Source of the DNA: Prunus persica
Taxonomy: Eukaryota > Streptophyta > Magnoliopsida > Rosales > Rosaceae
Assembly (NCBI RefSeq): GCF_000346465.2
Contig: NC_034016.1
Span: forward strand, 8,650,611-8,714,610
Direction: 5' to 3'
Length of the DNA: 64,000 nt
Notes under the pieces: model-generated
Database searches by the model: none
Seen by the model: only the letters and a program-made list of their open reading frames with translations
What the model was told of the DNA's origin: nothing
Position numbers and translations under genes: made by a program
Part shown: positions 12,512-24,234 of the stretch, piece by piece
Position numbering within the stretch: position 1 is the stretch's first letter
Layout: the number at the start of each line of letters is the position of its first letter

Positions 12512-12519
12512 TTCCCACA
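12512..12519 (-). repeat. Remnant of the 3' LTR of gypsy copy A
   Basis: TTCCCACA is identical to the outer end of the other LTRs (29039, 35725, 46284) and is followed by the same AATGCCCCC polypurine-tract complement as in copy B (35726 on). The rest of the LTR lies beyond the CACTA element, outside the window. Confidence 0.8.
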
Positions 12520-13507
12520 AATGCCCCCCAGCTTCTGCATGGCGCGTGGTGGCATGTAGGAGATGTAAATTATCCGTTGGGCTGTCCAGCTGTAACTGGG
12601 CTTCCTTCGTGGACTTGGGCTCCTGCGTAGAGGAGGTGTTTGACTTGCCAATTTTATGAACTCCCAGGTTGGAAAGAATTTGCGATTCCTTGTAGGTCAA
12701 GGAATTTTTATCCTTATAAATGTAGGGCTCCTCCAATTTATTCTTCACATCCAAAACCCTTTTCCGATTTCATTAGTGAGAGAGAGTAAGCTTTGGAGAA
12801 TTTTTCCCTTCTTCTTGAGCTCTTGCCTTCATCGTACACCCAAGGTAATTAGACTTGGGTTATATATATATATATTTTGTCTTTGTTCCGATTTTTGGCA
12901 GCTTGGATCATGCCTTCTAGTCTAAAGGTGGAAGCTGAAAGGAGTGCACGTCTATGCCTTGGAGCATAGCTGGAGGCGTTGGCAGGTCAGCAGGTTGGGG
13001 GTTGCACATCTTGGGCTCGAGCATGGAGGCCTAAAGGCTTCTGACCTGGTGCGGATCGTGGGCTCGCGCAAGGAGTGGTGGAGCTGGGCTTGGCGCGACG
13101 TGGACTCGAGCTGGGCCTTCGCACTGGGCGCGGGCTGCGCGTGTGGAGCGAGCGGGCCAGGCGGAAGAAGCGTGCTGGGCTGGAGCGAGCTGGGCCGCGT
13201 GCTGGATGGAGTCGATTGGCCTGGCCAATGCGCGCTGGGCTGGAGGCGCTAGCTGGGCCGTGCGCTGGATGAAGTCGATGGGCCTGGCTGATGCGTGCTG
13301 GGCTAGAGGCGCGAGTTGGGCCGCGACTTCTGCTGGGCTGCGTGCTGGAGCTGCTGCTGGGCTGATTCCCTTTGACCTGGGCTGATCTAAGCAGCTTCAA
13401 TTTTTTCTTTTTTCCTGTTTGCTGCTGCTGCTATTTTTTTATTTATTTTTTTTTGCATTCTAACATGTAGAATTTTTTTCTTTGCAGCAGCTACTTGTTC
13501 ATTAACC
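12520..13507 (+). promoter_or_regulatory. Putative promoter and leader of the antisense ORF, copy A
   Basis: A TATA box (CCTTATAAATG, 12710-12720) points along the plus strand, opposite to gag-pol. A likely 5' UTR intron runs from CCCAAG/GTAATT (about 12845) to TTTTTGGCAG (about 12902). A GC-rich stretch (12950-13380) follows, with a 63-bp imperfect repeat beginning at 13189 and 13252. ATG of the antisense ORF is at 13508. Copy B has the same layout at 35726-36667. That this drives transcription is inference. Confidence 0.55.
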
Positions 13508-15636
13508 ATGTCTTCCGTAGATGGTAGCAAGGCTCCAAGTTCTTAGGTCCCTTTGTATTTATGGGGAGGCTCTATAGTGCATAGCAAGAAGTTTGTGGCC
13601 AACTTGCATCGCGTCACGATTGATGCTCAGTTCCAAAAGTGGCGAGCTGCTTATGCGTCTGCCATTCCAGATGACGTGCGGGTTAAGCTATTGAAGTCTC
13701 GGAAGGACAACGAGCCTTTGGTGGATGCGAATGACCTTGATGCTAGGATCATCACCTTCTGTCCTTTTTTACTTCTCCTTGGGCTTCAAATTCCCGCTGT
13801 CAAAGCTTTTCAAGGAGGTGTTCTGCGCCATGGGGTGTGCTCCGAGCCAGTGTACTCCAAATGCTTACCGGGCGATCATGTGCTTTGAGAATCTGAGTCA
13901 TTTCTTCATGTTGGAGCTGACGGTGCGAGGGTTCTTTTATTTCTTCGAAGTGAGGCACTTCGAGCAGTATGCCCAAGTTCGCGTTTACAAAGCCAAGCTG
14001 TTTAACAGTCTTAGTCAAGGGGATCATGCTTGGCATGACGACGTGTTGGAGGTCAGCGGACGGTGGGAAGGCGACGTTGGTGACGGCCCACTTGTTCCCA
14101 TCACCTATTGCGATGGTATGTCTCTTTGCAATTTTTGATGCGCTCCTTTTTTTTGAATTTCTTGAAGTGGCGCTGACTAACTTCTGTCTTCTGCTTGCAG
14201 TGAGTGACATCAGCAAGCAATTGGAGCTTGGGCCGGACATGGCTAAGGTCCGTCGTGCTTTGAACATCCCTCTAAGGTTTCGCGAGTGGCGCTGGCTGTT
14301 GAGTGAGTACCGGGAGGAAGACGGTGGTTTGCCCCCTGCCGAGGACGTCGAAAGGTGGAAGCAGAACGGTCCTGACCCTGATGATCTGCTTGGCGGACAG
14401 GAAGAATGTTCTGCTGAATCTCTCTCAAAGAGAAAAGTTGCTGCCAAATCTTCAAGAGGTGAAGCTACTTCTTCGCATGCGAAGGATGGGTCTCCATCGA
14501 GGAAGAAACCAAGGCTTCCTTCTGCTAAGAAGACTCAAGTGGGGTCTACTCCCTCATCATCTGCCAGGGTCAAGCATCTCGTGGGTGCAGATAGCACGAA
14601 GGTTGGTGGTATGTGCGGTATTCGGGGTGTTCCACCCGAGCCTCCTGCTGACACGCTCGACAACCATGATATGTTTCGTGAAACAGCTCGTGCCCGACCT
14701 AGTTCTGTCGAGCGTCAAAGAGATGCAGACATTCCTCCTAGAAGTTCAAGTCGTCTGCATCGGTCAAAAGATGGAGATCGAAACGGGAGGTCTGCTCATG
14801 ATCCAGCATTATTGACTCCTCTGGAGATGAAGTTAGCGGAGGCTAAGAAGATGAGAGAGTCATCTGCCCGGGTTAAGGGTTCTTCCTCCATGTCGGCAGT
14901 TGGTCCTAAGGTGAACAAGCCTAGCTCTGTAGGGGATGCATGCATATCTGATCTGCTCAAGACGAACTTCCTATCAAATCCGTCGTCCTGTGCTGAGTTG
15001 GTCGATCACATCCGTCTGATTCAAAAAGGACTGATTTTTGCTGCTGAGACTATTCGGAACTCATCTGCTGTTGCCCCCTCTTCTGCCCAGCTCAGTAGGT
15101 TGGAGAAGAAGAATGCTGAATTGGCCAGCTAGCTTTCCGCCGAGCGGGCCCGCTATGAGAAGAAGACGTCTAATTTAAGGGCGATGATATCTGGGCTGAA
15201 AAGCTCCCTTACCGAGAAGGATTCTGAGCTCAACTCTTCCGCTGCTGATTTGGCTAGTCGAAAAGATGCCTTCTTTCGTCTTGAGCATAAGAATGCGGAC
15301 ATCTCCCTTAGCTATGACAAACTCCTGGCTAGATTTCATGCCTATCATAAGTCTGCTAAAGAATCCAAGTCTGAAGCCACCATAGATGCGTACAAGTTGG
15401 GCTACCTGCATTGCGCAAATGGGACTGATTCCTTGTATGCGATTGACGATGTAGACATCGAGATGCTCTACCCCGACTCACCCCCTATGGAAGGGGGAAT
15501 TGAAGAGTAAGTAACCGGAGAGGATGAAGCGGAGGTAGACGCAGTAGACGAGATGATGGCAGATGTCACGGTTTAGGCCGATGGAGTTGCTGAAGACGTA
15601 GCTAGTCAGGTGGATGCCGAAGAGGCTGCAGCTTAA
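13508..15636 (+). pseudogene. Antisense ORF (aORF, Transposase_28-like) of gypsy copy A, spliced, disabled
   Basis: Encoded opposite to gag-pol. Exon 1 is 13508-14115, intron 14116-14200 (GTATGT..TTGCAG), exon 2 14201-15636. The N-terminal half matches the plant family called putative gypsy-type transposon (Transposase_28): KFVANLHRVTIDAQFQKW, then LTVRGFFYFFEVRHFEQYAQ and VSGRWEGDVGDGPLVPITYC. After the intron come GPDMAKVRRALNIPLRFREW, a Ser/Arg/Lys-rich linker and a coiled coil (LEKKNAELAS, LSAERARYEKK). Function is unknown; such ORFs are typical of Tat elements. It is damaged by a stop after PSS (about 13543), a frameshift near 13770, a TAG at 15130-15132 and later stops near 15510 and 15573. 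The intron position and phase match copy B exactly. Confidence 0.78.
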
Positions 15637-15856
15637 AAGTCTTCTGTTGGCGTCTCCAAGTAGACGAAGACTCTTTTTTGTTTCTTTTCAGCTTTTGTAG
15701 TTTGCTTTTTTAGAATAATTGGTCTTTATTTGACCATCTTCTTTTCGTTAAACTTGGCCGGTTGGTCTGTTTGTTATGGAAATTTCAGTTGCATTTTCCA
15801 ACTTCAACTTGCATATTTGACTTGTGAACTGCTTGAGTAACCAGCCTATGTTTTGA
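15637..15856 (+). terminator. Probable 3' UTR of the antisense ORF, copy A
   Basis: T-rich sequence after the aORF, with AATAATTGGTC near 15715 that corresponds to AATAAGTGGTC in copy B (39006 on), a candidate polyadenylation signal. Similarity between copies runs to the hAT insertion point. Confidence 0.4.
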
Positions 15857-16125
15857 TTGCACGTTAGAGGTGTCAAACGGGTCGGGCCGGCCCAGCACGG
15901 CACGAGTCCAGCCCATTTAAATGAGGCACGGCACGGCACGAGCACGAATATTAATGGGCCGTGCTCGGCACGGCATGAAAGCTTGGACCGGGCTGGGATT
16001 TAAAAAAAGGTCCAATGGACCGGGCCGGCCCGTGGCCCGACATGAGACGGGCTTAGCCCGAGCCCGCTCCAAGCACGGCACGAGCCCGAGCCCGCTCCAA
16101 GCACGACACGAGCCCGAGCCCACTT

Positions 16126-17840
16126 AAATCATCTACTGCATTTTTTCACTACCAAGTTGGAACTTGGAACAGCAAGTAAATAAAATAAAATAAAAAATAT
16201 AAAAAATTGATGCAATGACCAATTACTTACCGGCAGACTTAAGTGACTTAATAAAAACACTTGATAAACAACCACCCAGCCTTGATGACATAACAAATAG
16301 ATTTGGAGTTGGAGAGTTGGAGTTGGACTCAAACTCAAAGCGTCTAGACTCTAGGAGCCATGCGTGATTCGTGAAGAAGCAATGAAAACAAAGCAGCGTC
16401 TCCTCCTCTTCCTCTCGATTTCTGCATCTCCTCTTCGTCTTCCAATATATCATAAATCTTTAGGAAATACCCCCAATTATAAAAACCCCAAATCTGTGTT
16501 GGAAGATCCATATAGCATCATAAAAACCCAAAACCTGTGTTGGAGGCATCTAAATAGCTTGCGAACGATCAATTCTTTTGTGCTGTTACTGTTGCGATAC
16601 TTGTATTTGGCGGCTTACGTGCTTTCTCTGATACTACAGAATTGGATTTACAAGGTAAGAGCTTTAACCGTATAGTTTCTATATTTGGTTGCTCAAACTT
16701 TGTGAGAAACATTGATTGTAGGGTCTGAGCTTGTTTTTATTTTTATTTTTTAATTATTTATCAAAGACAACAGTCTAAATTTTTTGATTTTTTGGTGTGA
16801 GTTTTGCAGATTTTACCTTCTATGTTCAAATTGGGAGACAAGAAGGAAGATTCAGTCCAATTGAATGGTAAGTATCTGGTTTGGATTTTCAAACATTCTT
16901 TTCTTAGTCTTTTTGAGAGAGTTCTTATATACATTAACCCCAAAAAGATCATAATACCGAGTCTGTTAATTGGAATCTGAAAGATAGAAGAAGCTCAAAT
17001 TGGTTTTACAGATAGAAGTTGAGTAGGACTTGTATAAAAGCTCAATATAATTAATAGATTATGTATAAAAAGCTCAACACATTAACCCCATTGAGAATAA
17101 ATTTGACAGAAAGCCGGATAGAGAGTTGTATATAGTGAAATTTTTCTTGAATTCATTGATATAGATAATAGTAGTTGCTCATAATTGAATGAAACATTTT
17201 GCAGATCAAACACCATTTGATTTGATTTATGCATCAAGCAATGTTAAGAGAACGTTTCTCTCTTTTTGTATATAATAAGAATGTTTCTATTATTCTTCCC
17301 ATCTTTATATAACTTCATCTTGTTGACCTATTACACACAGGAATGTCGGTTTAATAATAGAGAGAGAACATGCAACTGCCATTCTCTTTCTTCTTCTTTT
17401 TCCAGTGCCATTGTTGTTAATTTTCTATTTAAAATAATGCGATACAAATTTTATTCTTAATAATTAGTCATGAACAGCGGGAAAACATATTCAATGTCGA
17501 CACCCCAAAAGAAAATAAATTGGTATTACAGACCAAAGTTGAGTAGGACTTGTGTGTTTCTGTTTTCCTTTATGTGTTCCAATTGTTTATGAATGTGTTG
17601 CTACTTTTAAAGGATTTAGATGTTAACAAGCTTGAACAATAACATATTGTTTTGTGGGATGCTATCATTGATTTAATCGTAAATCTTGAACTATAACATA
17701 TTGTTTTTGTTTTGCTGATGCGTGTATTTTTAATGCAGCCAACGTTCTGAGGTGTGCATTTTTAACAAGTATTTGAGGGCGTGAAATTCTATTGTAATCA
17801 CCAAGGGAGGTATTTTTATTTTTATTTATTTTTTCTGTTA
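16126..17840 (+). other. hAT 5' leader with probable untranslated exons
   Basis: No coding gene. Splice-like sites suggest leader exons: donor TACAAG/GTAAGA near 16654, acceptor TTTTGCAG near 16809, donor TTGAATG/GTAAGT near 16869, acceptor TTAATGCAG near 17739. The last leader exon leads to the transposase ATG at 17841. This is by eye only. Confidence 0.4.
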
Positions 17841-19944
17841 ATGGATCCTCGAGATTATATTGATTTTGGTGAGCATTATGATAATAATTTTGAACATCTT
17901 AATCCTGATGACATGCCTAATAATGAGAATAACTTAACCTCTAATGATGTGGAGCAACCTATGCATGCTAATATGCCTCTTGAATCAAACACTCAAGAAG
18001 AAAACATTGATCAAACTGAGGTTAAAAAAAGAAAAAAAACTTCTGAAGTTTGGAAACATTTTAAAGTTTGTGACCAAAAACTTGATGATGGGACTATTCT
18101 TCCAAAGGCTGTGTGTATTTATTGCAAACATGCTTTGACTTGTAAAACTACAAATGGTACTGGGCATCTTCATAGGCATTTTAATGCATGTCTTAAAAAA
18201 AATGGTCATAATCATGCTAGGCAGTCTCAACTATCTGCAAATACTGGAATCTCTTCATTTAAGTACTCTCAAGCTAAAATGAGAGTTGAGTTAGCTAGAT
18301 TTATTGCATGTGCTGAATTGCCTTTTCGTTTTGCTGAAAATCGTTGTTTCGAAAGATTTGTTCAAGTGGCTTTGCAACCAGAATTTAAGAAAGTTTCTCG
18401 CAATACTAATAGGAGTGATGTTGTGAAACTTTATGATGAAGAAAAGAAAAAATTGATAAATGTTTTCTCTAATTTAAAGGGTTCTATTGCTGTGACTTCT
18501 GACATGTGGGATGGTGGTAATAATTTGCCTTTTATTTGTGTTACTGCCCATTATATTGATGAAAATTGGTTGTTGCAGAAAAGAATTATTGCATTTCGTC
18601 TTCTTGAATTTCCACATACTGGTAGTTCTATTTTTCATGCTATGATGAATGTGTTTAAGGAGTATAACATTACTCATAAAATATTTTCTATTACTTTTGA
18701 CAATGCTTCCAATAATTCTTCTGCTATTGAGCAATTTAAACATGTTTTACATCCTCCTTACGGAGGAAAATTTTTTCATATGAGGTGTGTGTGTCATATA
18801 ATTAATCTAATGGTGCAAGATGGATTAAAAGTTATTCAAACCCAGCTTCAATTGATTAGGGATGCTATTGGTTATATTTCTTCTAGTAGCTCTAGGCAGC
18901 AAGACTTTGCTCACCTTTGTATGTCTCATGGCTTGAAACCTATAAAATTGAAAAAAGACATCCGTATTCGTTGGAACTCAACTTATCACATGCTTAAAAG
19001 TTGTAAAGGTTACACCAATGTCATCAATTTTTATTACAATAATAAAATGAATGACAATCTGTTGAGGGATGAAGAGTGGAATGTATGCTTTGCTTTGGTG
19101 GACTTTTTCAAAGTTTTTTATGATGCTACGTGTAACTGTTCTGGTGTTTATTATCCGACATCTCCTATTGCACTTCATGATTTATTTTCAATTAGTGCTA
19201 CCTTTGCTAAATACAGATTTGATACTACATGTAATTTTACAAATATTTTGAGAAATGGAAACTAAATATAAAAAGTATTGGACAGAGATTCCTTATACTT
19301 TTTGTTTTGGTGCAATAATGGATCCCAGAATTAAAGTAAGTGGTTTGGAAGTAATATTGACTGAAATTTCAAGAAATTTATCAATTAGTTTACCACTTAC
19401 AATATCCAATATTCAGAAGACATTCAATGATACTTATTTGTTGTATAAGAAGAAATATAGTGTTGGTACAATAGCTACACAAAGTGCTCCAACTGTTCAT
19501 TTATTTGGTTCATCTTCATCTAGTAGTGCAGCTATTTTTGGTATGCTTGCTAGCAAAGGAAAACAAAAGAGTGTAATAAGTTCTCGTACTGAAGTTTTTA
19601 AGTATTTGGATACTGAATTTGTTGAATTTATGACTGAGGAAGAAAGAAATAATTTCAATATTTTGGATTGGTGGAAAGCACATGAAAAAAACTTTCCTGT
19701 GCTTTCCATTATGGCACGTGATGTACTAACAACTCCGGTGTCCACAGTAGCTTCAGAGTCTGCTTTTAGTGCAGGTGGTCGTGTGCTGGACGAAAAGAGG
19801 ACGAGGCTTACTCCTCAAATATGCGAGGCACTTATGTGTTTGAAGGATTGGGAAGATGCTGATTTTCGAACTCAAAGTTTTGTAGATGAAGATCTCTCAT
19901 ATTTTGAAGATGACAGCACAAGTTCCCTTAATGAAGTTTGTTGA
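17841..19944 (+). pseudogene. hAT transposase (BED finger, RNase H-like core, C-terminal dimerisation), one frameshift
   Basis: Cut-and-paste transposase of the nested hAT element. I take ATG 17841 (MDPRDYIDFGEHYDN), because the longer reading upstream begins with GTG. A BED zinc finger lies at about residues 65-120 (SEVWKHFKVCD, VCIYCKHAL, HLHRHFNAC). The RNase H-like core follows (VTSDMWDGG, FDNASNNSS, HMRCVCHIINLMVQDGL, IRWNSTYHML). The hAT dimerisation domain is near the end (NILDWWKAHEKNFPVLS, VASESAFSAGGRVLDEKRT). The frame is lost at about 19250: one reading stops at 19265 and the correct one resumes at 19252 (EMETKYKKYW). One frameshift and no other damage seen makes it a recent inactivation. 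Total about 700 codons, normal for the family. Confidence 0.9.
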
Positions 19945-21085
19945 GGTTGGTACTTTGTTTTTGCTGTATGTTGATACTCAAACTTATTAAGCAAACAAAA
20001 TACCTACTTAAATAATGGTTGGAGTTCCACTTTTTTTAGCGAGATCTGTCTTTCCAAGTTTGAATTTTTGTTAATTTCTTCTAGCTTGGAAATCGGGTGA
20101 ACTTTTTAGCTGGTTTCTCACTCTGGTGTGGTTGCAGGCATTGGATACTTTCAACACAGCAATTGTTTCTCCTATCTATTATGCTATGTTCACCTCTTTT
20201 ACAATATTTGCCAGTGCAATAATGTTTAAAGTATCATCACGTGAACATGTTGTGTTTGTGTGTGAGTCTTTGTTATAAATCTAATGTATGTAATCTTTTG
20301 GTAGGATTATTCTGGTCAAAGCGTGACCAGCATAGCGTCAAAACTTTGAGGGTTCATCACTGTGTTATCTGGGACTGCTATATTGCATAGTACACGAGGG
20401 CCAGATCCACCTTTAATTACAGGTTTGTATGTTGATGATCAGACTGCATGTCTTTTTGAAGATTTATGATGCTCTAAGTATCTTATTTTACTCCAGAAAA
20501 TAATTAAATTTTTTTTTCGGTTGACTGATGCAGGAACGTGAGATGACAAATGCTGATATTTTACCCGGTGTCCTAGATTAATTTTATTTTCCTTTTTGTG
20601 TAATTTGGGAGGGTAGTGGTACTCTTTTTCCTTCACCGGATTTTCCTCATTTGGGGGTTTTTTAAGGCAAGGTTTTAACGAGGCCACATTTTTGCCCTCC
20701 ACCTTTTTCATATTGTTTGGATGTTTGATTATTAATGTTTTCAAATAGTTCATCATTCCTTGCTTCTAGTTATATGTTTTATGTTTATAATTTTAATTAT
20801 CTAGTGGGAAAAAAAAAATCAAGTAAAAAAAATTCAAATTAAATGGGCTTGTTCTTGGGCCCGAGTATGGCCCGAGCACGAGCACGGGCACGGCCCAAGC
20901 ACGGCACGGCCCGTTTCAATATGGACTTGGGCTTTGGGCCGGGCTGGGATCAATGATTTTACTAAATGGGCCAGCACGGCACGGCCCGATAAATTAAATG
21001 GGCCGGCACGGCACGGCACGAATACATTAAAGGCACGAGTTTAAATGGGTTGGGCCGGCCCGGCACGGCCCGTTTGACACCTCTA
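19945..21085 (+). other. hAT 3' region and right subterminal repeats
   Basis: After the transposase stop the sequence is AT-rich, with intron-like borders (GGTTGCAGGCATTGG near 20140) but no recognisable protein. 20840-21085 is the GC-rich right arm with repeated CACGGCACGG/GGCCCG words, ending in the terminal repeat. Confidence 0.6.
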
Positions 21086-21109
21086 TTGCACGTCCTCCTT
21101 TAGAGATTT

Positions 21110-21640
21110 GTGAGTATTAGGGTCCCCTCTTGAAGGACTCCGGGCATGCACTGCATATCTCGTAGGATGATTTCTCCTTAGGAAGTTGGTGAGCACCAGG
21201 GTCCCCCTTGAGAGACTCCGGGTGTGTTCTGCACATCTCTAGGATGATTTTCCTTAGGAAGTTGGCGAGTATCAGGGTCCCCCTTGAGAGACTCCGGGTG
21301 TATTCTGCACGTCCCGTAGGATGGTTCCCCTTAGGGAGTTGGCAAGCACTAGGGTCCCCCTTGAGAGACTCCGGGTGTGTTCTGCACATCCCGTAGGATG
21401 ATTCCCTTTAGGAAGTTGGCAAGCACCAGGGTCCCCCTTGAGAGACTCCGGGTGTGTTCTGCACATCCCGTAGGATGATTCCCTTTAGGAAGTTGGCAAG
21501 CACAGGGTCCCCCTTGAGAGACTCCGGGTGTGTTCTGCACATCCCGTAGGATGATTCCCCTTAGGAAGTTGGCAAGCACCAGGGTCCCCCTTGAGAGACT
21601 CCGGGTGTATTCTGCACATCCCATAGGATGCCTTGGTCGT
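21110..21640 (-). repeat. Tandem repeat, about 77-bp unit, seven copies
   Basis: Units beginning GGTCCCC(CTT) start at about 21121, 21200, 21276, 21353, 21430, 21506 and 21583. They lie between pol and the antisense ORF of gypsy copy A, where Tat elements often carry tandem arrays. ORFs seen across them are repeat artefacts. Confidence 0.92.
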
Positions 21641-22190
21641 CGCCCTGCGTCTCCCGTAGGACGCTACTTATGGGCAACTACATGATTATCCTACCTCCCT
21701 TAGGAAACGGATAGGAACCTGGATATTTCCCGCAGGAAGCATGGCGACCCCCTTTTAAGAACCTCCTAGCGCACCCTGCGTCTTCTTTAGGACGCTTTTT
21801 TTAGCGGGCTACGTCTCCAAACGGACGCGTTTTGTCGTCACCCTGCTTCTCCCTTAGGACGCTCCTTATGGGCAACTGTGTAACTATCCTGCCTCCCTTA
21901 GGAAACGGATAGGAACCTGGATATTTTCCGCAGGAAGCATGGCGACCCCCTTTTAAGAAACTCCTGGTGCACCCTGCGTCTCCCTTAGGACGCTTTTTTA
22001 GCGGGCTACGTCTCCAAACGGACGCGTTTTGTCGTCACCCTGCGTCTCCCTTAGGACGCTCCTTATGGGTAACTGTGTGACTATCCTGCTTCCCTTAGGA
22101 AACGGATAGGAACCTGGATATCTCCCTTAGGAAATTCCTAGCGTACCCTGCGTCTCCCGAAGGATGCTGCTTATGGGCAAATGTTGTGTT
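21636..22190 (-). repeat. Tandem repeat, about 198-bp unit, nearly three copies
   Basis: Units beginning GTCGTC(A/G)CCCTGC start at 21636, 21834 and 22031. The last is truncated before 22190. Unrelated in sequence to the 77-bp array beside it except for short TCCCTTAGGA(A/C)G words. Confidence 0.88.
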
Positions 22191-22321
22191 TCGTGGGCAG
22201 ATGAGACATTTTGGAATGAGAAACTGAACTTATATTGATATTCATAAGATTACAGTCCTTTATTCGAAAATAGAAACAACTTGGTACAAAACTTAGAACT
22301 TCTGGCAGTCAGGAGGAGGTG

Positions 22322-24234
22322 CTACGGATAATACTTTCGAAGATGGTGAGCATTCCATTTTCGTGGTATTTCCTTCCCCTCCATAGTGTCGAGTGTGTAG
22401 CTTCCTCTGCCCCCAGACCGGCTGATCATGTAAGGACCCTCCCAGTTAGGATTCATCTTTTTTGACCATTGCCTCGGTGCAGTAATGAAAGCCTTTTTTA
22501 GCACGAGGTCACCTGGTTGAAACTGCCTGACCTTAGCTCTCTTGTCGTGGTAAGACTTCAACTGTTGCTGATAGGAGGCGACCCGGATAATGGTCTTCTC
22601 CCGTTCGCCTTCAAGTAAGTCGAGGTTGAGCCTTATCTGCTCGGAGTTCTGATCAACACTGCCCACTTCCAAGCTTATGGAGGGGACAGTGATGTGAGGT
22701 GGTATGATCGCTTCTGTTCCATAGGCGAGGGAGAATGAGGTTTCACCAGTCGATCTTCGTTTGGTGGTGCGATAAGCCCATAGTACTCCGGGAGTTCATC
22801 CACCCATTTTCCTTCGGCGCCTTCCAGCCTTTTGTTCAAGCAGTCCAATATGACTTTGTTGGATGCCTCGGCTTGTCCATTTCCTTGTGGATACCTCGGG
22901 GTGGACAAGTGCTGCTTGATCTTGTATTTCGCAAAAAAGGCGGTGATCTGCTTGCCAATGAACTGTGAGCCATTGTCGGTAACCAGCGACTGTGGGCAGC
23001 CAAACCGGCATATGATGTTTCTTCAGATGAATCGCTCCACATCGGCTTCTTTAGTAGAGGATTGAGCTTCGGCCTCGATCCATTTAGTAAAGTAGTCGGT
23101 GGCGACGATCATCATTTCTTTCTTGGCGGGCGCTGGTGGCAAGGGACCCACTAGGTCGATGGCCCATTGCATAAACGGCCATGGACTGTTTTGCGGATGA
23201 TAGACTTCGGCAGGCAGGTTAGGGATCGGCTTGTATCGCTGACAGCGATCACACTTCTTGACATATTCAGCGGAGTTGTAACGCATGGTAGGCCAGAAGT
23301 AGCCTATGTTTAGAGCTTTCTGGGCGAGCGACCTGCCCCCAGAGTGGTTGCCACACTCGCCGTCGTGAATTTTACAGAGAACCTCAAGTGTTTGAGGGTA
23401 CTTTATGCAAGTGAGATGAGGGCCGGAGTATGATCTGCGGATGAGCTTGTTGCCGTGCATATAGTATCTCGCGGCCTTCTGCTGGACCTTTCTAGCTTCG
23501 GACTTCTCCGTTGGCAGGTTTCCATTCGTCAAATAGTCGATGATGAGGTCTTGCCAGCTGGGGTCCTCGTCAATCTTCATGGTATCGATTCGCTCTATTT
23601 CTTCAATGCTTGGTCGGTCAAGGTGTTCGACTGGGATGGAGCGTCTGAACTGGGTATCCAGCGCTGATCCTAGGCTTGCCAGTGCGTCTGCATGAGCGTT
23701 CTCTGCCTGGGGCACTTGTTGGATGGTGAAGGTGGGAAATGCCTTTAATAGCTCTTGGACTTTGTCAAGGTACAAGATCATCCTTGGGTGCTTTGCCATG
23801 TATTCACCTGAGGCTTGATTTGTGATCAATTGTGAGTCTGAGTAGATGGCTAGCTGTTTGATTGCGAGCTCTTTTGCCAAGCGCAGGCCGGCGAGCAATG
23901 CCTCGTATTCTGCCTCGTTGTTCGAGGCCGGGAAGCCAAGCGTAATAGCTTGCTCCAACAGGGTTCCATCCGGGGTGGTGATGACGATCCCTGCTCCAAC
24001 TCCTTTTTCGTTCGACGCTCCTTCTACGAGCAACTGCCACATGTCTCTGGGTTGGCTAGGTTCTGCGGAGGTCCCGTCTGCTTTTGAACTTTCCTTCTTT
24101 TGGTTGACCAACTTCTCTTTTTCGGCTGACGGGGTGAATTCTACGACGAAGTCTGCTAAAGCCTGGGCTCTTATTGTAGTTTTTGGCCAGTAGAGGAGGT
24201 CATATTGGCTTAGCTCTATAGCCCACTTCATGAG
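22322..24234 (-). pseudogene. Archaeal-type RNase H and integrase of gypsy copy A
   Basis: C-terminal part of pol. First comes the extra RNase H typical of Tat elements (MWQLLVEGASNEKG, ASNNEAEYEALLAGLRLAKE, YSDSQLI, ENAHADALASLGSAL). Its first catalytic Asp is Glu here (VEGAS), while copy B keeps VDGAS. Then the integrase zinc finger (HDGECGNHSGG, CDRCQRYK), the catalytic core (WAIDLVGPLPPAP, VTDNGSQF, TPRYPQGNGQAE), and a C-terminal segment (FQPGDLVLKKAF, NPNWEGPYMI, WNAHHLRKYYP) ending at 22322. Damage: a Trp-to-TGA stop at 23023-23025, and a frameshift near 22790-22810 after LPEYYG. This copy keeps the integrase core that copy B has lost. Confidence 0.88.

Larger units (their letters stand above)
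15865..21085 (+). mobile_element. hAT transposon nested in gypsy copy A
   Basis: A 5,221-bp element with perfect 17-bp terminal inverted repeats (TAGAGGTGTCAAACGGG at the left, its complement at 21069-21085). It is flanked by an exact 8-bp target duplication TTGCACGT (15857-15864 and 21086-21093). Both ends (15865-16125, 20840-21085) are GC-rich and crowded with CACGGCACGAG/GGCCCG words, a usual hAT subterminal pattern. It encodes one transposase (17841-19944). Confidence 0.97.

Noticed and set aside
12944..13400. Several GC-rich ORFs on both strands
   Set aside because: Compositional, in the repeated GCTGGGC-rich leader of the antisense ORF. No similarity to the equivalent place in copy B beyond composition.
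15917..16127. Ala/Arg-rich ORFs on both strands
   Set aside because: They read the GC-rich hAT subterminal repeat in six frames; the other hAT end gives a similar artefact at 20834-21019.
21117..21624. Overlapping minus-strand ORFs of 60-91 codons with repeated CRTHPESLKGDP-like peptides
   Set aside because: They lie wholly in the 77-bp tandem array. A unit of 76-77 bp mixes frames, and the open reading comes from the repeat.
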